Below are positions 13,201-24,376 of a stretch of 64,000 bases of DNA, in pieces. The notes beneath the pieces were generated by a model. It worked only from the letters and a program-made list of their open reading frames with translations. It did no database searches and had not been told where the DNA came from. How positions within the stretch are numbered: the stretch's first letter is position 1; the number at the start of each line of letters is the position of its first letter. The DNA comes from Lates calcarifer. Its lineage: Eukaryota > Chordata > Actinopteri > Centropomidae. The position numbers and the translations under genes are program-made. Location of the stretch: positions 11,023,044-11,087,043 of the forward strand of contig NC_066833.1 of NCBI RefSeq assembly GCF_001640805.2, given 5' to 3'.

Positions 13201-13911
13201 GGATTCTGCCATGAAGCCAGCCTGCGAAGGCTGGGGGTAAAAGAAAAAAACTAAATAAGAATTTTGACCACCACGATTCCTCCACATGTAATTTGTCAGT
13301 TAACAAGAAGGTTGAACCTCTGTGGATGTCATGCAAGATCAGTGTTTAAAAACATACAGCTGGGAAAACAGAAATACTTTCACATTCACAGAGAAATTTG
13401 TATGATATGATGTTTTATGCCATTAGAATTAGATTTGATCAATCCAGTGACAACACAGTATGCCACGATTTTACAAAAGCCATACTAGTAATATGCAAGA
13501 ATGTGAATTGCTGTAAATGAATATATGACAATTTGCAGTTAAAATGGACTTTAAAGAGTTTAGTTAAGGACAGTGTTAATACTTGATGGGGCTGATTGAT
13601 CCTATTTTCCATTTTCTTATCATCCAACTGCCATTTGATTGCAGTAAATTAAATAAACTGAAACCTGTCAGGATGTCCCTTCTTGATCCCTACTTGTCCA
13701 CATTTGTCTAGTTTTATTTCTCTATGTCCCTGTTCCACTCTTTCCAATCTCTTTACCTCTACCATCCTCTCAAACTATTTCACTCCTGTTCTCTTTCTGT
13801 CATGTTTTTTGTCAGTTCTGTCTGCTTTCATCCATTTGTGCTCTGTAAATAGACAGTGTGGGTCCTATAAGACAGAGAGGTAGGGGGTGTGGAGAGGAGG
13901 GGAGGGGAGAG

Positions 13912-13936
13912 ACACACACACACACACACACACACA
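13912..13936. repeat. (AC)12 microsatellite
   Basis: A perfect AC run preceded by a G/A-rich block (13866-13911). Confidence 0.95.
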
Positions 13937-14149
13937 GTCACAGACAGTCCTGAGACTGCAGCAGATTCTAACCAATCACATGAAGGAATCCTCCAGCCAT
14001 GTGGGTTATTCATAAAACCAGGAGGAAACCCTTATCAATTCAGCTCCATTCTGTCATACAATAAAACATCAATGTACCCATGCTCTGAACTAGGGAGGGC
14101 TCTGAATGTTTATTATTATTAATGCAATGCAACTCAAGTAATGTATTAT

Positions 14150-14151
<2 letters not shown>

Positions 14152-14182
<31 letters not shown>
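14152..14182. repeat. (TA)15 microsatellite
   Basis: A perfect TA run within AT-rich DNA between fev and cdk5r2. Confidence 0.95.
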
Positions 14183-14186
<4 letters not shown>

Positions 14187-14560
14187 TGCATATTTCTGAA
14201 AATCATTATGAAAAATATAGTCTGAAGCCTCCTTAAAGGTTTGTCACAATTTACTTTCTTACTGTTTAGCTGTCTGTGTTCCCATTTCAGCATGTGGCCC
14301 CAATTGAAATACCCAGGACACACAGATAGGATACCAAAAATATCCTTTATATGTGTCAGCATGCCTCACCGTCCTCTGTGTACACCACAGCTCTTTCAAC
14401 TGCAACACACTCTGGGATGTATTGAAGCTGTTCTTACAGATTTATACCTATAACCATTCGCTTATCCGTATCTGTCCATAAAATTCTGAAAATTGTATCT
14501 TTGTGTTATTATATAAAGATGTGCCTCAGTAAACTTTTCCATGTAGCAATAACCCATTCT

Positions 14561-14619
14561 GATGAGTTTTAGTTTCATGGCAACCAATGAAATCTCATGA
14601 GTTTCGGTCTCATGGCAAC
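14561..14619 (+). repeat. Short direct repeat carrying CATGGCAAC twice
   Basis: Two related copies, 14561-14584 and 14596-14619, read gatgagttttagtttcatggcaac-like, with starts 35 nt apart. Each ends in CATGGCAAC, a half-site of the RFX X-box (GTTGCCATGGCAAC). The copies differ at several positions, so the duplication is not recent. Confidence 0.7.
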
Positions 14620-16412
14620 CTCATAGCAAGCATATTCGTCATGGACTTATTTGTATTGCATAACTGTACCTCAAGGGCTCCCATCAAATGAAGGATTAGT
14701 GGGTGGTATGAGTAGATAAGAGGCTGTCCACGTTGATTACTGCTTCAGCAAACTCCAAGGTTTATACAAACATAGGCCACATTCGGATTGTGTACTCTCA
14801 AATTAAGCCACTATATACAGTAGTGGACACACACATCAACATTAAGAAGTGTTAAATGATAAGAACAATGCAAGAGAGACCAGAGATCCTACATAAGTTT
14901 GGATTTATTTCATCATGGTCACCATAAACAATAACTGCATTGACCTTTTATTAACATGTAGAGAGAGTGAGTACTGTCCATAGCTGACATATAGGAAAAA
15001 TTAACTGTACAAAAGATCTAACTCACAGATGATCATCCTAGAGCGAGACTTGGTCAGAGTAGCTGCAAACTTAATGGCAAACAGTCCAGTGCCTGAAAGA
15101 AAACACTGGTACATAACCATTATTTTATACCACTGTGCAAAACATCAAAAGTTTGTTCACAGCTGTGCAAAAGAGCAGCATTATATTCCACTTTCCAAAC
15201 AATTAACTCACAAAACAACATCACAATTATCACTTAGATTGACCGTAATACTGAATACTAACTGTCACGTTTGCCTTATAAGTTTGGTTTCAGAGTTGGA
15301 GTCAAATCACTTTTAGCTTACAGAAACTGCAGTGACACATGTGCAAATGATAGTCTGCCACTTACTAATGAGATGTTCACACTTAATATTTACATTATGA
15401 GGAAACATCCTTCCTGAATTGACTGAATTGAAAATGAACTGAATCCAACGAACTGAGGCTCACAGCACATTTAAAGAACAGGGTAAAAATACCATTTGAC
15501 CATTAAGCTCTGTTTGTTTTTGTAATGCTTGAACTACATTATATTCAGCTACCTTCAGAAACAGGCAGAGGAAAATAAAATAAAGAGCAAATTTAACATG
15601 TGGGATATGTACATGTAAACTATATAGATTCAGGCCAAAAACATTTTTATATTTGGCACATATGAGATTTAAATAAATCTCTTGAAAAACTGTACATTCC
15701 ATTCAGTCTCTAGTTGACCTCTGCAATATGTTGCAAAGCAATACATCACAGTGGACAACATGTATTGAAAAGCAATACATATCAGAGGCCTCAGTTTGAT
15801 AAGCTGTTAGCTGTATGGCCATTTATGGGCCCATTTAGTGCAGTTTATCACATTCTAGAGGGGAAGATACTCCCTTCACTAATTCCCCTCATGTTCAACT
15901 TGAACCAGTGACCCAATTGGAGGTACATTACTACCATAAAACATTGGTAGGCAAAAACAAGTTACCTTAATTCAAAATTAGGCCATTGTTATGCTTAATT
16001 TGGTGTTTTTATCACACAAGAGGAGATAGGAAATATTCCAACCAGGTATTAACTTAGCTATATATATATAGCAAGGTGTTTTTCTGCAGAAGGGACCTTT
16101 TAACATCTAGCCAAGGTTTGCAGATGAACACAAGCTTTAGAACTATATGCTACCCATGGAGGAATATCTACAGTTCTAACAAGTAATGGGTTTTGTCCCT
16201 TTACAGAAACATACTTCTGATAGGCCTTTCTGTTGCATGTTTAACAGCTTAGCTATCACCTGGCTGAGACTTTAAAAAGCACAATACACTGTACACCTCT
16301 GCTCACAAGGCTTAGGCTTATGTGCTGAAAGTGTACTTGGCTGACTCCAGTCCTCTTAAGCCACACTGGGCTCGGTTGTGGAAAGTGACGGGGGTGGGGG
16401 GTGGCTGCACAG

Positions 16413-16433
16413 GTCAGCACCTCGGACAGCTCC
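16413..16433 (+). promoter_or_regulatory. RE1/NRSF (REST) silencer-like element
   Basis: The 21 bases match the canonical RE1 sequence at 18 positions. Both half-sites, TCAGCACC and CGGACAGC, are intact at the normal spacing. It lies about 390 nt beyond the cdk5r2 stop codon, probably within the cdk5r2 3'UTR or just after it. REST binds RE1 to silence neuronal genes in non-neuronal cells, and cdk5r2 is neuron-specific, so the location makes sense. A match this good is expected by chance far less than once in 64 kb (order 0.001). Confidence 0.7.
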
Positions 16434-16823
16434 GCCTCTCCGACTCCTCACATACACAGATCTATTCTGGTCCTGCCTGGAACCTCACCTCACTGCGAAC
16501 CCACCCACTTACTCAGAAAGCGGGCTAATCATGAATGAAGCGGGGATTTGAGTGTCACTTACAATGTGATTTGTAGCTACCACGAAGTCAATCCCTGCGT
16601 CACTCAATGGACAAGACAAAAGAGGACAATATACCACTGGCATGCATTTATGAAATCTCCTACACTGTAGCCTAAACACCATACTGAAGTTGTTGATCAT
16701 GAGAGAGATATTCAGCCCACAGGTGAGAAGCCTTCAACGTTGGCCCGTTCATTCAAAACCACCGTTATGTGATTTTGCAAAACATTCATCTTAGAAAACA
16801 CCAGTGTCTCGTTCGTTTCCATG

Positions 16824-17711
16824 TCAGCGATCAAGGTTTGTCTCGCTGGCTTCTCGTTGGTTTTTGAGGTCCTGGAAGACCTCAGTGAAAAAGTGCGGGT
16901 CCGCATTCAGCTGCAGCATTTTGGCACTCATCCTGTTGATGATCCGGAGCGAGGTCTCCCAGAAAACGTCCTTGTTCGTGTCGTTCATGAACGGCTTGAG
17001 TGGGTAGGAGATCTCGTTGCCCATGTAGGAGTAGGCGAGGTAGAGGCAAGTCTGAAAGGTGCCCTGCAGCTCGGCCGGGCTGTCGACGCTGTCCGCTATC
17101 GTGTCTTCGCACAAGAGGTACACGAACACCACGTTAGCCGGCGTGATGAAGCCTTGGTCCTGCCAGCCTTGGAGCAAAAGAGTCCGGTCGATGTTGCGGA
17201 ACCAGAGGATCACCTCTCCGCTGTTTAACTCTTTCAGTTTGTAACACCTGCGGCACACGAAGTCCCCCAAACAGCGCAGCAGCTCTCCTGTTGAAGCCTG
17301 GATAACAATCCGCCTCGGTGACACCAGAGACAGGCTGCTGGGTTGCTTCTGGACCGAAGAGAGTCTCCCGTTTTGGACACCAGCCTCCTTGGTTTGCGTG
17401 GGTACTGTGGGCACCGGGACTGGGATGGGCGCTTTGGGTTTCTTCTCTTCGGTTTGATACGTTTTCCTGATGTTTTCGCTGTTGAGCTGAGCCACCTGGA
17501 TGGACGGGAGTTCACGTGTGGGCAGCGGGTTCGGGGTCACTTTCTTGGCACTCTTCTTGGCCGAATTGGCCACCAGTTTCTTCCAGGAGAGAGAGACGAA
17601 CATCGAATGCCGCTTAAGGCTCTTATCGTTTTTGAGTCCATCTCCTGCGACTTCGGCGTCCATAATTGATGCCTTCTTTGACGCAGGAGATATAGAGAGG
17701 ACGGTTCCCAT
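16824..17711 (-). CDS. cdk5r2: Cyclin-dependent kinase 5 activator 2 (p39), complete single exon
   Basis: Non-cyclin activator of CDK5 in post-mitotic neurons, acting at membranes in migration and synaptic function. The frame gives 295 aa from the ATG at 17711. That start was preferred over an in-frame ATG 93 nt upstream because it yields MGTVLSISPAS, matching the human N-terminus (MGTVLSLSPAS) with the glycine needed for N-myristoylation. A basic segment (about 42-58, KKLVANSAKKSAKKV) and a Pro-rich linker (about 93-105) follow. The CDK5-binding core, which has a cyclin-box-like fold, runs from about 131 (SPRRIVIQASTGELLRCLGD) through LLLQGWQDQGFITPAN, YLAYSYMGNEISYPLKPF and LNADPHFFTEVFQDLKN to the terminal NLDR shared with human p39. 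It is shorter than human CDK5R2 mainly through loss of the Ala/Gly/Pro-rich linker and C-terminal insert. Synteny between fev and wnt10a supports p39 over p35 (cdk5r1). Confidence 0.95.
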   Translation of the reverse strand: MGTVLSISPASKKASIMDAEVAGDGLKNDKSLKRHSMFVSLSWKKLVANSAKKSAKKVTPNPLPTRELPSIQVAQLNSENIRKTYQTEEKKPKAPIPVPVPTVPTQTKEAGVQNGRLSSVQKQPSSLSLVSPRRIVIQASTGELLRCLGDFVCRRCYKLKELNSGEVILWFRNIDRTLLLQGWQDQGFITPANVVFVYLLCEDTIADSVDSPAELQGTFQTCLYLAYSYMGNEISYPLKPFMNDTNKDVFWETSLRIINRMSAKMLQLNADPHFFTEVFQDLKNQREASETNLDR

Positions 17712-17833
17712 GTCTGCAAAAGATGAGAGCCGCGATGGTATGGATGCTGCTGCAACTTCAACGCAGAATCTTCTGCAGGGTGAGAGGCGGTGGAGAACAG
17801 TCACGACAACGACTGAAACTCCATTTACGCGCG

Positions 17834-17839
17834 TATATA
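17834..17839 (-). promoter_or_regulatory. Candidate TATA element of cdk5r2
   Basis: TATATA, in the context gtatatacgcgcg on the reverse strand, lies about 125 nt upstream of the cdk5r2 ATG in a locally CpG-rich stretch. CCAAT words occur near 18049 and 18073. The transcription start is not known. Confidence 0.3.
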
Positions 17840-18499
17840 CACCGTGTGATCGCTATTCAGAGATGCTGAACGAAGCTGGAGCTGATTTTCGGAGTGAAGT
17901 TGTATTCCAACAGATGCTCTGTCAACGCCTTGGGGGACGCGGCGACACAATCCTATGCCTGTGCACTAAACGAAGATTAGTAACCCTGCGTAATTCATGG
18001 GTTTAAACGAACCAGCGACTGCAGCCCCTGACAGACAGCCGAACTAGCCAATGAAAATGGCAATCAATGATCCAATCACTGGGGATGTTGTTTTTAGGTC
18101 TAAGTTTCCATTAATAGCCCATTACAAGTAACAAGCACTTGAGAGGTTCATGTACTATACTTCTCCACTAGTCCGGCTACTTTGGAAAATCAGTGCTATC
18201 TATAAACCAGACCATCTGCCCTCAACCTTGTCTGCTCTCAGAGAAATAGGTTCAAACACTGACCAATATTTACGAATGATGTGATGTACAGGGCATATTC
18301 ACTGACCTGTATTTCACCTGATCATTCTTAACTTAGTATCCCTTAATTGTTCTTTTGTAATTAATGGATGGTTAATCTATCCTTCTTTGCCCTAGAGAAC
18401 CTAATCTGGCCAGATTCTAGCCACCTAACACTGTTTTGCAAGCCTGTGCAGTTTTGAGCTATCTCGAGTCATGTTTTTTCACCTTGACATCAACCTTAG

Positions 18500-18640
18500 T
18501 TAAACCGTTGTTGTTCTTTCTCCATAATGCTGTGGGGGTGTGAGGAGTATCTGTCTGTGTCCTATGTGGTGCTCTCTGTGCCTTTTAATTGCCCCTCTGG
18601 GACAAATAAAGTGTTTTTCAATGGAATGAATGAATGAATC
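18500..18640 (+). mobile_element. Probable LINE (L2/CR1-like) 3' tail fragment
   Basis: The stretch aattgcccctctgggacaaa (18587-18606) followed by taaagtgtttttc and a short gaat tandem repeat (18622-18638) is the form seen at the 3' ends of fish L2/CR1-type LINEs and the SINEs that borrow their tails. No coding part remains, so this is a 5'-truncated copy. Family assignment is from memory of the tail pattern only, and the left edge is approximate. Confidence 0.5.
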
Positions 18641-21600
18641 CTCCCCTGGGTGATCAACCCTTAGACCAGGACCAATATGGCAGCTTCTGATCAAACTCAA
18701 GTGCTCTGCCACTGCTCTTGTTTACATGGTGATTTGCTGGACTGGAAACATGGCTGTCACTTACCCAAACATGTTTCTTTCCTCAACCTCATCTGAAATC
18801 ACTATATCTAGGGATGGAGTCAAGCTAAACTGCTCCTCAAAAGTGATTTCAAAACATTTGAAACCACTTCATTCTTCCCCAGATAGTTCATACAAGAATG
18901 TTCCATGAAAAGTTGTTGGAAAGAAATCTGGACAAAGTGTATGTGCCAACTCTGGACAAACTAAACTTAAAATGTTTTCCAGAATTTGAGCAATGCATAG
19001 TATGTTAGATGCCAGGCAGTTGAGTAATGTTTAAAAGGCAAATCATCACCTGCATTTGTTTCATTTGAAACAGCTGTCCATTGTTATCTTTGATTCTCTT
19101 GATCTTTAAAATGTGAAAGTATTGCTGTATAATCACTGATCTCTACATTCAGAAACAGACAATGAGTTTTCAAACCAGCTCTGATGACTTGCACACCTAA
19201 GTATCTCTTTTGGTCAGGACTTTGCCAGCAAAGCTTTTATTATTATGACTATTGTCATTACTTAAGCCATATGAAAGTACTTCAACCTTATCTCCTGCAG
19301 TAGTGATTCTGTGTAGTAGAACAATGTTTATTTTCACACCCACCTACTGAAGGAATGCACAGCATGTCTCAGGAAACTTCTAGGTTAATCCAATTATCCT
19401 AGCCTCCTAAACTCTCATTAAGTTACATGACTACTGTCTGATCTTTCCATTCAGCTTGAAGATACAAATAGCTCTGCAAGTCTAATGACATGGAGCCTTC
19501 AGAGTAGGGTTTGCATCTCTCTCCATATCCTTTTTATAATGTAATATTGTAATGATCCATAGATTAATCAGTAAGATAGTCCATTCTAAATGTTATTTAT
19601 GAGGTGAATTATGCATATTTGTGGACTTTGACTAAATTCCTGACATTCTCCTCCTGTAGTTGATATCACATCAGTTTGGAACTGGGATTGTTAAATTGTG
19701 TTGTCCTTTACTGGTTTAGCGTAATGTGGACAATGTTGGACAATATGGCCTGTCACATCTGTTATTGCTCATTCTATATTACAGATATAAAAGTCAAGTA
19801 CTTTGCATATTCTGAAACATTTGCATCTTTCCCTTCACTCGTCGTCGTCAACATCCTCATAAATCATCATCACCTTTATCTAACTATCATCATCACCATC
19901 GCCACCACATCACTCATCCTCAATAAAATGTTTAATACACCTGTTGAAACTGTCAACCAGAACAACCTTGTTGAGATAAAAGACTGAAGTAAGAAGATGA
20001 TTCAAACCAAATTTCACAAATTCAGATGAAAGACAATAATGCCCCAAAACTGTAAAGTGCTCCCCATTTCACACAAACTCTTTTGATCATGCCAACGTTT
20101 GATCCGAACACATTATAAATCTGATGGTGATCAAAAGAGAGTCTTTCATCACAAATCAAACAACATGCAACAGGATGTGACAGACAAATAATCTCAGTGT
20201 ATTAAACATGAGGCATAAAGCTTTTCAGGTTCTACCAAAGAAAAAAAAAAGAGTCTAAAAATCACAGAACTCGGTGATGAGGGGGATTGGTGGAAGAGAA
20301 TGATCAAGTGTGGGAAGTTTCTTGTTTGTTTTTCCTGAATTCTTTGTCATTTGTATTTTGGGATCAGGGTTTGTGGGCTGGAAAACCAAAATGATGATTC
20401 AAACAGACTAATTACCTCTGTAGGTCTGAGTTGGGTGATATTCTCTGTGGTTTCGTCACTATGAGCTACAGCTTTCACAACACAGTTCTCACTCCAAGTC
20501 CTCACATATCCTTTCAGCTCACTGCTGTGTGCTTAAGTTGTGAAAGTCAACACAATTTACACTCAAGCAAGCATGGTTACAAGGGCGTGACTGCTACTCA
20601 TTAGGCAGATTCTCAGAAGAGAACTAGAAGATTGTCTAATTGTTCAAGAAAACTAATTGATGAGGTTAATATTCAGAAAGTTAAAATATTTGAACCACTT
20701 TGTGACGTGTTTTATCCAAGGTCTACATTACACAGGAGGAGAGACAATAGCAGGAGAACAGAAATGGGAGGCAGGACAAAGACATGTCATGTGCTGTGAC
20801 AGAAAAAAGAAGAGACTGGTGGAGGAAGACAGAAGCATCGAAGTTTAAAATTGTTACCTGTGCAGGGGGAGACAGACAAACAGATAGGTAGTATCTATTT
20901 GGGAATTAGTGACATTGTAGCAGCCATGCCACATAAATAGGGCACCAGACGAAACAGGTAAGAAAGAAAATACAATTAACAAGCCACTAAGTATGCTGCA
21001 CCATACCTACAGATTTTCAACCCTCAGTATGTATATGTAATGTGTCTGACCTTGGATGACCTATGTTTCTCACATAACAGCAAAATATCAAACCGGTGAC
21101 ATATCAGTGACATATTTCCTTGCACATCACCTGCTGACTGAGATGAAAGGAAAAAGAGCAAAACATCGTCAGAAATCTCAGCCTCTGTTTGCATATTCTG
21201 GATTATTCAGAGGATTCTGTGAGGGAGGACCATGAGAAGTCTGTCTCTCTCCCTTTCCTGGGGTAAGTTTGCCTCCTGGTGGTGTTTTAGTGTAACTGTA
21301 GCAGCAACTTCCATTGTCTCCTGCTGTACCCTGTATTCCATTTTAAGGTATTTTAACCTGATCTGACCACAATGCATTAATTCTCAAATCACTGCACATT
21401 CTCTCAATGTGTCACAAAGTCGCAACACAATGTTAGAACCCCAAATGAACAATACTATACCAGTATAACACATGCACATAATAGCTTGTTTAAAATCCTA
21501 ACTGACTGTAGAATAATCTTTGCTATTTTTAAAGGTATCTTCATAAACGCTTGTTTTCATTAGAGATGTAATTTATTTATCTATGATCACACTGTGTCTG

Positions 21601-21654
21601 TGCTCCCTTTCTCTTTCTGACCAGCAGCCATTCACTGTAAGCACCTGAAGTCGA

Positions 21655-21668
21655 CCAGTGGAGGGCAG
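21655..21668 (+). promoter_or_regulatory. CTCF-like motif
   Basis: CCAGTGGAGGGCAG matches 13 of 14 core CTCF consensus positions. A weaker 12/14 match lies on the opposite strand at 21269-21282. About one such 13/14 match is expected by chance in the window, so this is a candidate only. Confidence 0.35.
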
Positions 21669-22284
21669 TCACATCCAGTCGACTGCAAATCAACCCAGGC
21701 TGTGTGGAAATATTTGTCATGAGGGGGCTCTCTGGTGACATCTCCTGTCAGCAAGCGTCTTCGCCACCTCGTCCTAACATTTAATTAGTTTTAGTGAAAC
21801 TGTGGAACGACATATCAGGCAGAACGACTGAAGAGAGGAGGGGTGAAGGTTTCTGACTAATATTAGCTTTAGTGACAGAATTCTCCCATCAACTAACTGA
21901 TGGTCTGCCAACACAACAGTGGGAGAGAGCGGGGAGGCAGGAGGTGGTGGGAGGAGCTCGCAGCACTGACAAGAGAAAGATACTGCAATGCTTTAAAATC
22001 AGCCTGTATTTTTTAATATTAGTCTACAGCAGTTTGGACACATAGATATACAGATTTGACAAATATTGTAAAATTGTAAAACTGTGTTTGTATACATACA
22101 CATAACATTTTAAAGACAAATATCTGCACCATTACATAAAGAGAGAAAGTAGTGATTCATCTTTGGCTCAGACAGAGTAATAAAAATGTCTTTATGGCCT
22201 GTAAAATAAATAATAATCTAAACACTGGTGTAGTCTGCCTTTTGAGGCCATCAAGAGGGAGACATGCCCCCCTTCTTTCTGTGA

Positions 22285-22307
22285 GTGTGTGTGTGTGTGT
22301 GTGTGTT
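22285..22307. repeat. (GT)n microsatellite
   Basis: About 11 GT units. Confidence 0.9.
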
Positions 22308-22490
22308 GTGCAGATCAAACGGTAGTAAAGGGATCGGGTGTCTTGTCTTATCGAAGATGTGTCTGTCAAAGCCAGTGGGAGGGATTAGCACGGCTGACAC
22401 GAGCAGGTGGAGACAAAATACAATCTAAGGAGAGTGGGGTGAGAGAGAGTGAGAGAGGAGGCAGGTGGGATCATACAAACACACACAGAA

Positions 22491-22492
<2 letters not shown>

Positions 22493-22520
<28 letters not shown>
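22493..22520. repeat. (AC)14 microsatellite
   Basis: A perfect AC run. Confidence 0.95.
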
Positions 22521-22526
<6 letters not shown>

Positions 22527-23720
22527 GTGGCTCACTGTGAATGTCACAGACTTGTAAAAGAGCTGCCTCTCCTCCTCTTGTGTGCAGCTGCATGGCCATG
22601 GAGTAGCTGATAATAGCGCACACACACACACATTTACACACACTGGCCAGATACTCACATATTTTCCCATCCTTTACAAAGCAGGATTGTTAACACCACT
22701 GAATGGGACATTTCATATATCATAAAGAGTCATCCTCTCATTGAGAAATATGCAACTAGTCTGTACAGCTCTGGCAGTCTCTCTCATAAATGTAAACTTA
22801 AACCCTGAGAAAATGAATGTGCTCATGTTAACTTCCTTGATGCTGAGATCTATGGTTGAAATCTTTGTGCCATCAAAATATAAAGTGCAACAGTGGAAGT
22901 AACTAAGTGTGGCACAGATTTGTTATAGTATTTCTATGTGATGGTCTAATAACATATGCTGCACTTAAACTAAAGAACAGTGTATTACAAAGTTAAAATT
23001 AGCTACACCTCCACTGGCTACATTTATTTGGCTTAAACAGTAATGCATCAACAGCAGTAACCCTGATAATAATTAACTCATTTCTGCATAATGAATCTGT
23101 ATTACCATTGGTACCTATTTACATTTTACTCTGATATTATTTTGTACTTTTACTTGAATTAAAGTAAATCTAGAGTACAATTTTAAATCCAATACATATT
23201 CCATAATGTTTCATGAACTATGCAGATGCTCTAAAGACTCCTTATACCATTAGAAAAGGGAAATGGTTTTATGTAAAATCTTTCACTGGTCATATTCTGC
23301 AGCCCCAAGAGATCTTCTTGGCTCCTGCTTGATTTTAGTGTGAGAAAAAAGATTTAAGTTGTTTTTGTCAGTGAGGACAAATACAAGCTAACAAACCACA
23401 ACAGGGTGATAAATTTTTCTGAATATCATACAGTCTTATGGTGAGCGTCTGAAACCATTCTAGATGCATATAATAACAATTTGTCCATTTAAAAAAAACA
23501 TTAAGGATAACAGCTTTTAAGCAATAACTGACAGAGCTGATGTGGCCATGTTTGGGCACATGTAACCTGCTACAACACAAAAGAAGCATCTGGTGTTAAA
23601 CAACCCCACCTGCCACTTCCTATTGAATTATGCAACAACAGACAAAAACGGCGATATCAAAACAAAGCTTTAGTGCTGTACTAATTCAATCAAACACAGC
23701 CAGGTGATCAAAGGCTATGA

Positions 23721-23726
<6 letters not shown>

Positions 23727-23770
<44 letters not shown>
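23727..23770. repeat. Compound (CT)n(CA)n microsatellite
   Basis: About 13 CT units joined to about 9 CA units. Confidence 0.95.
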
Positions 23771-24348
23771 GTTACGGGTGAATGTAGGTCTTTCTTCTAA
23801 TATAAAACCAGCCTGCAGTCCTGTCCTGTGCTGCTGTGGCTCACTGCTATAATTACAACAAGAGACGATAAGCATTCAAATGCTTTGATGTTCTTATCTG
23901 TGGCAGCCAAAGGGCGGATGGGGACATGCACACAGTCAAGGCTCAATCTCTCAAGCATTCTCAAGTAATCTCAAGCATGGTGTAAACCCACTGAACTTGA
24001 TTTTAAATTTAAACCTTTTAGCTTCAATAAAGGATTGCAACAAAGAGACAAAGAATATCCTGCAAATACTGTCATTCATAGTTGAAACAGGTGATGTAGA
24101 AACATAAGAGGGGAAATGAAGACTGTGGAATGTGATCAAAACAAATAAACAAAACTGATTGTGTGTATGTTGTTTTCAGCCCTGGTTCATGAAGGGCAGA
24201 TGCTATGATGCCAGTACAGATTAGGTAACACTACCCTCCATACCCACCAGGCTGCGCCCTTGTCTGGATGTTCAGCAGCATTTCGTCATTAGAGGTAATC
24301 AGCTTTGCGAGTGTGTGCATAGATCTGTGTGTATACCTGTACACTGAA

Positions 24349-24376
24349 GTGTGTGTGTGTGTGTTTGTGTGTGTGT
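24349..24376. repeat. (GT)n microsatellite, interrupted
   Basis: A GT run with a single TT interruption. Confidence 0.85.

Larger units (their letters stand above)
8262..16400. other. Intergenic, fev to cdk5r2
   Basis: Spacer between two genes that converge (fev +, cdk5r2 -). It holds several microsatellites, a CTCF-like motif and a short direct repeat, listed separately. No open frame resembles a known protein. The cdk5r2 3'UTR must lie at the right-hand end. Reverse-strand AATAAA words at 14904-14909 and 14947-14952 are possible but unproven ends for it. Confidence 0.6.

Noticed and set aside
16821..17228. 135-codon plus-strand open frame over cdk5r2
   Set aside because: It is the antisense shadow of the well-supported minus-strand cdk5r2 coding sequence.
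17712..17804. Upstream in-frame ATG adding 31 residues to cdk5r2
   Set aside because: The internal start gives the conserved myristoylated MGTVLS N-terminus of p39. The added residues have no match to the family.
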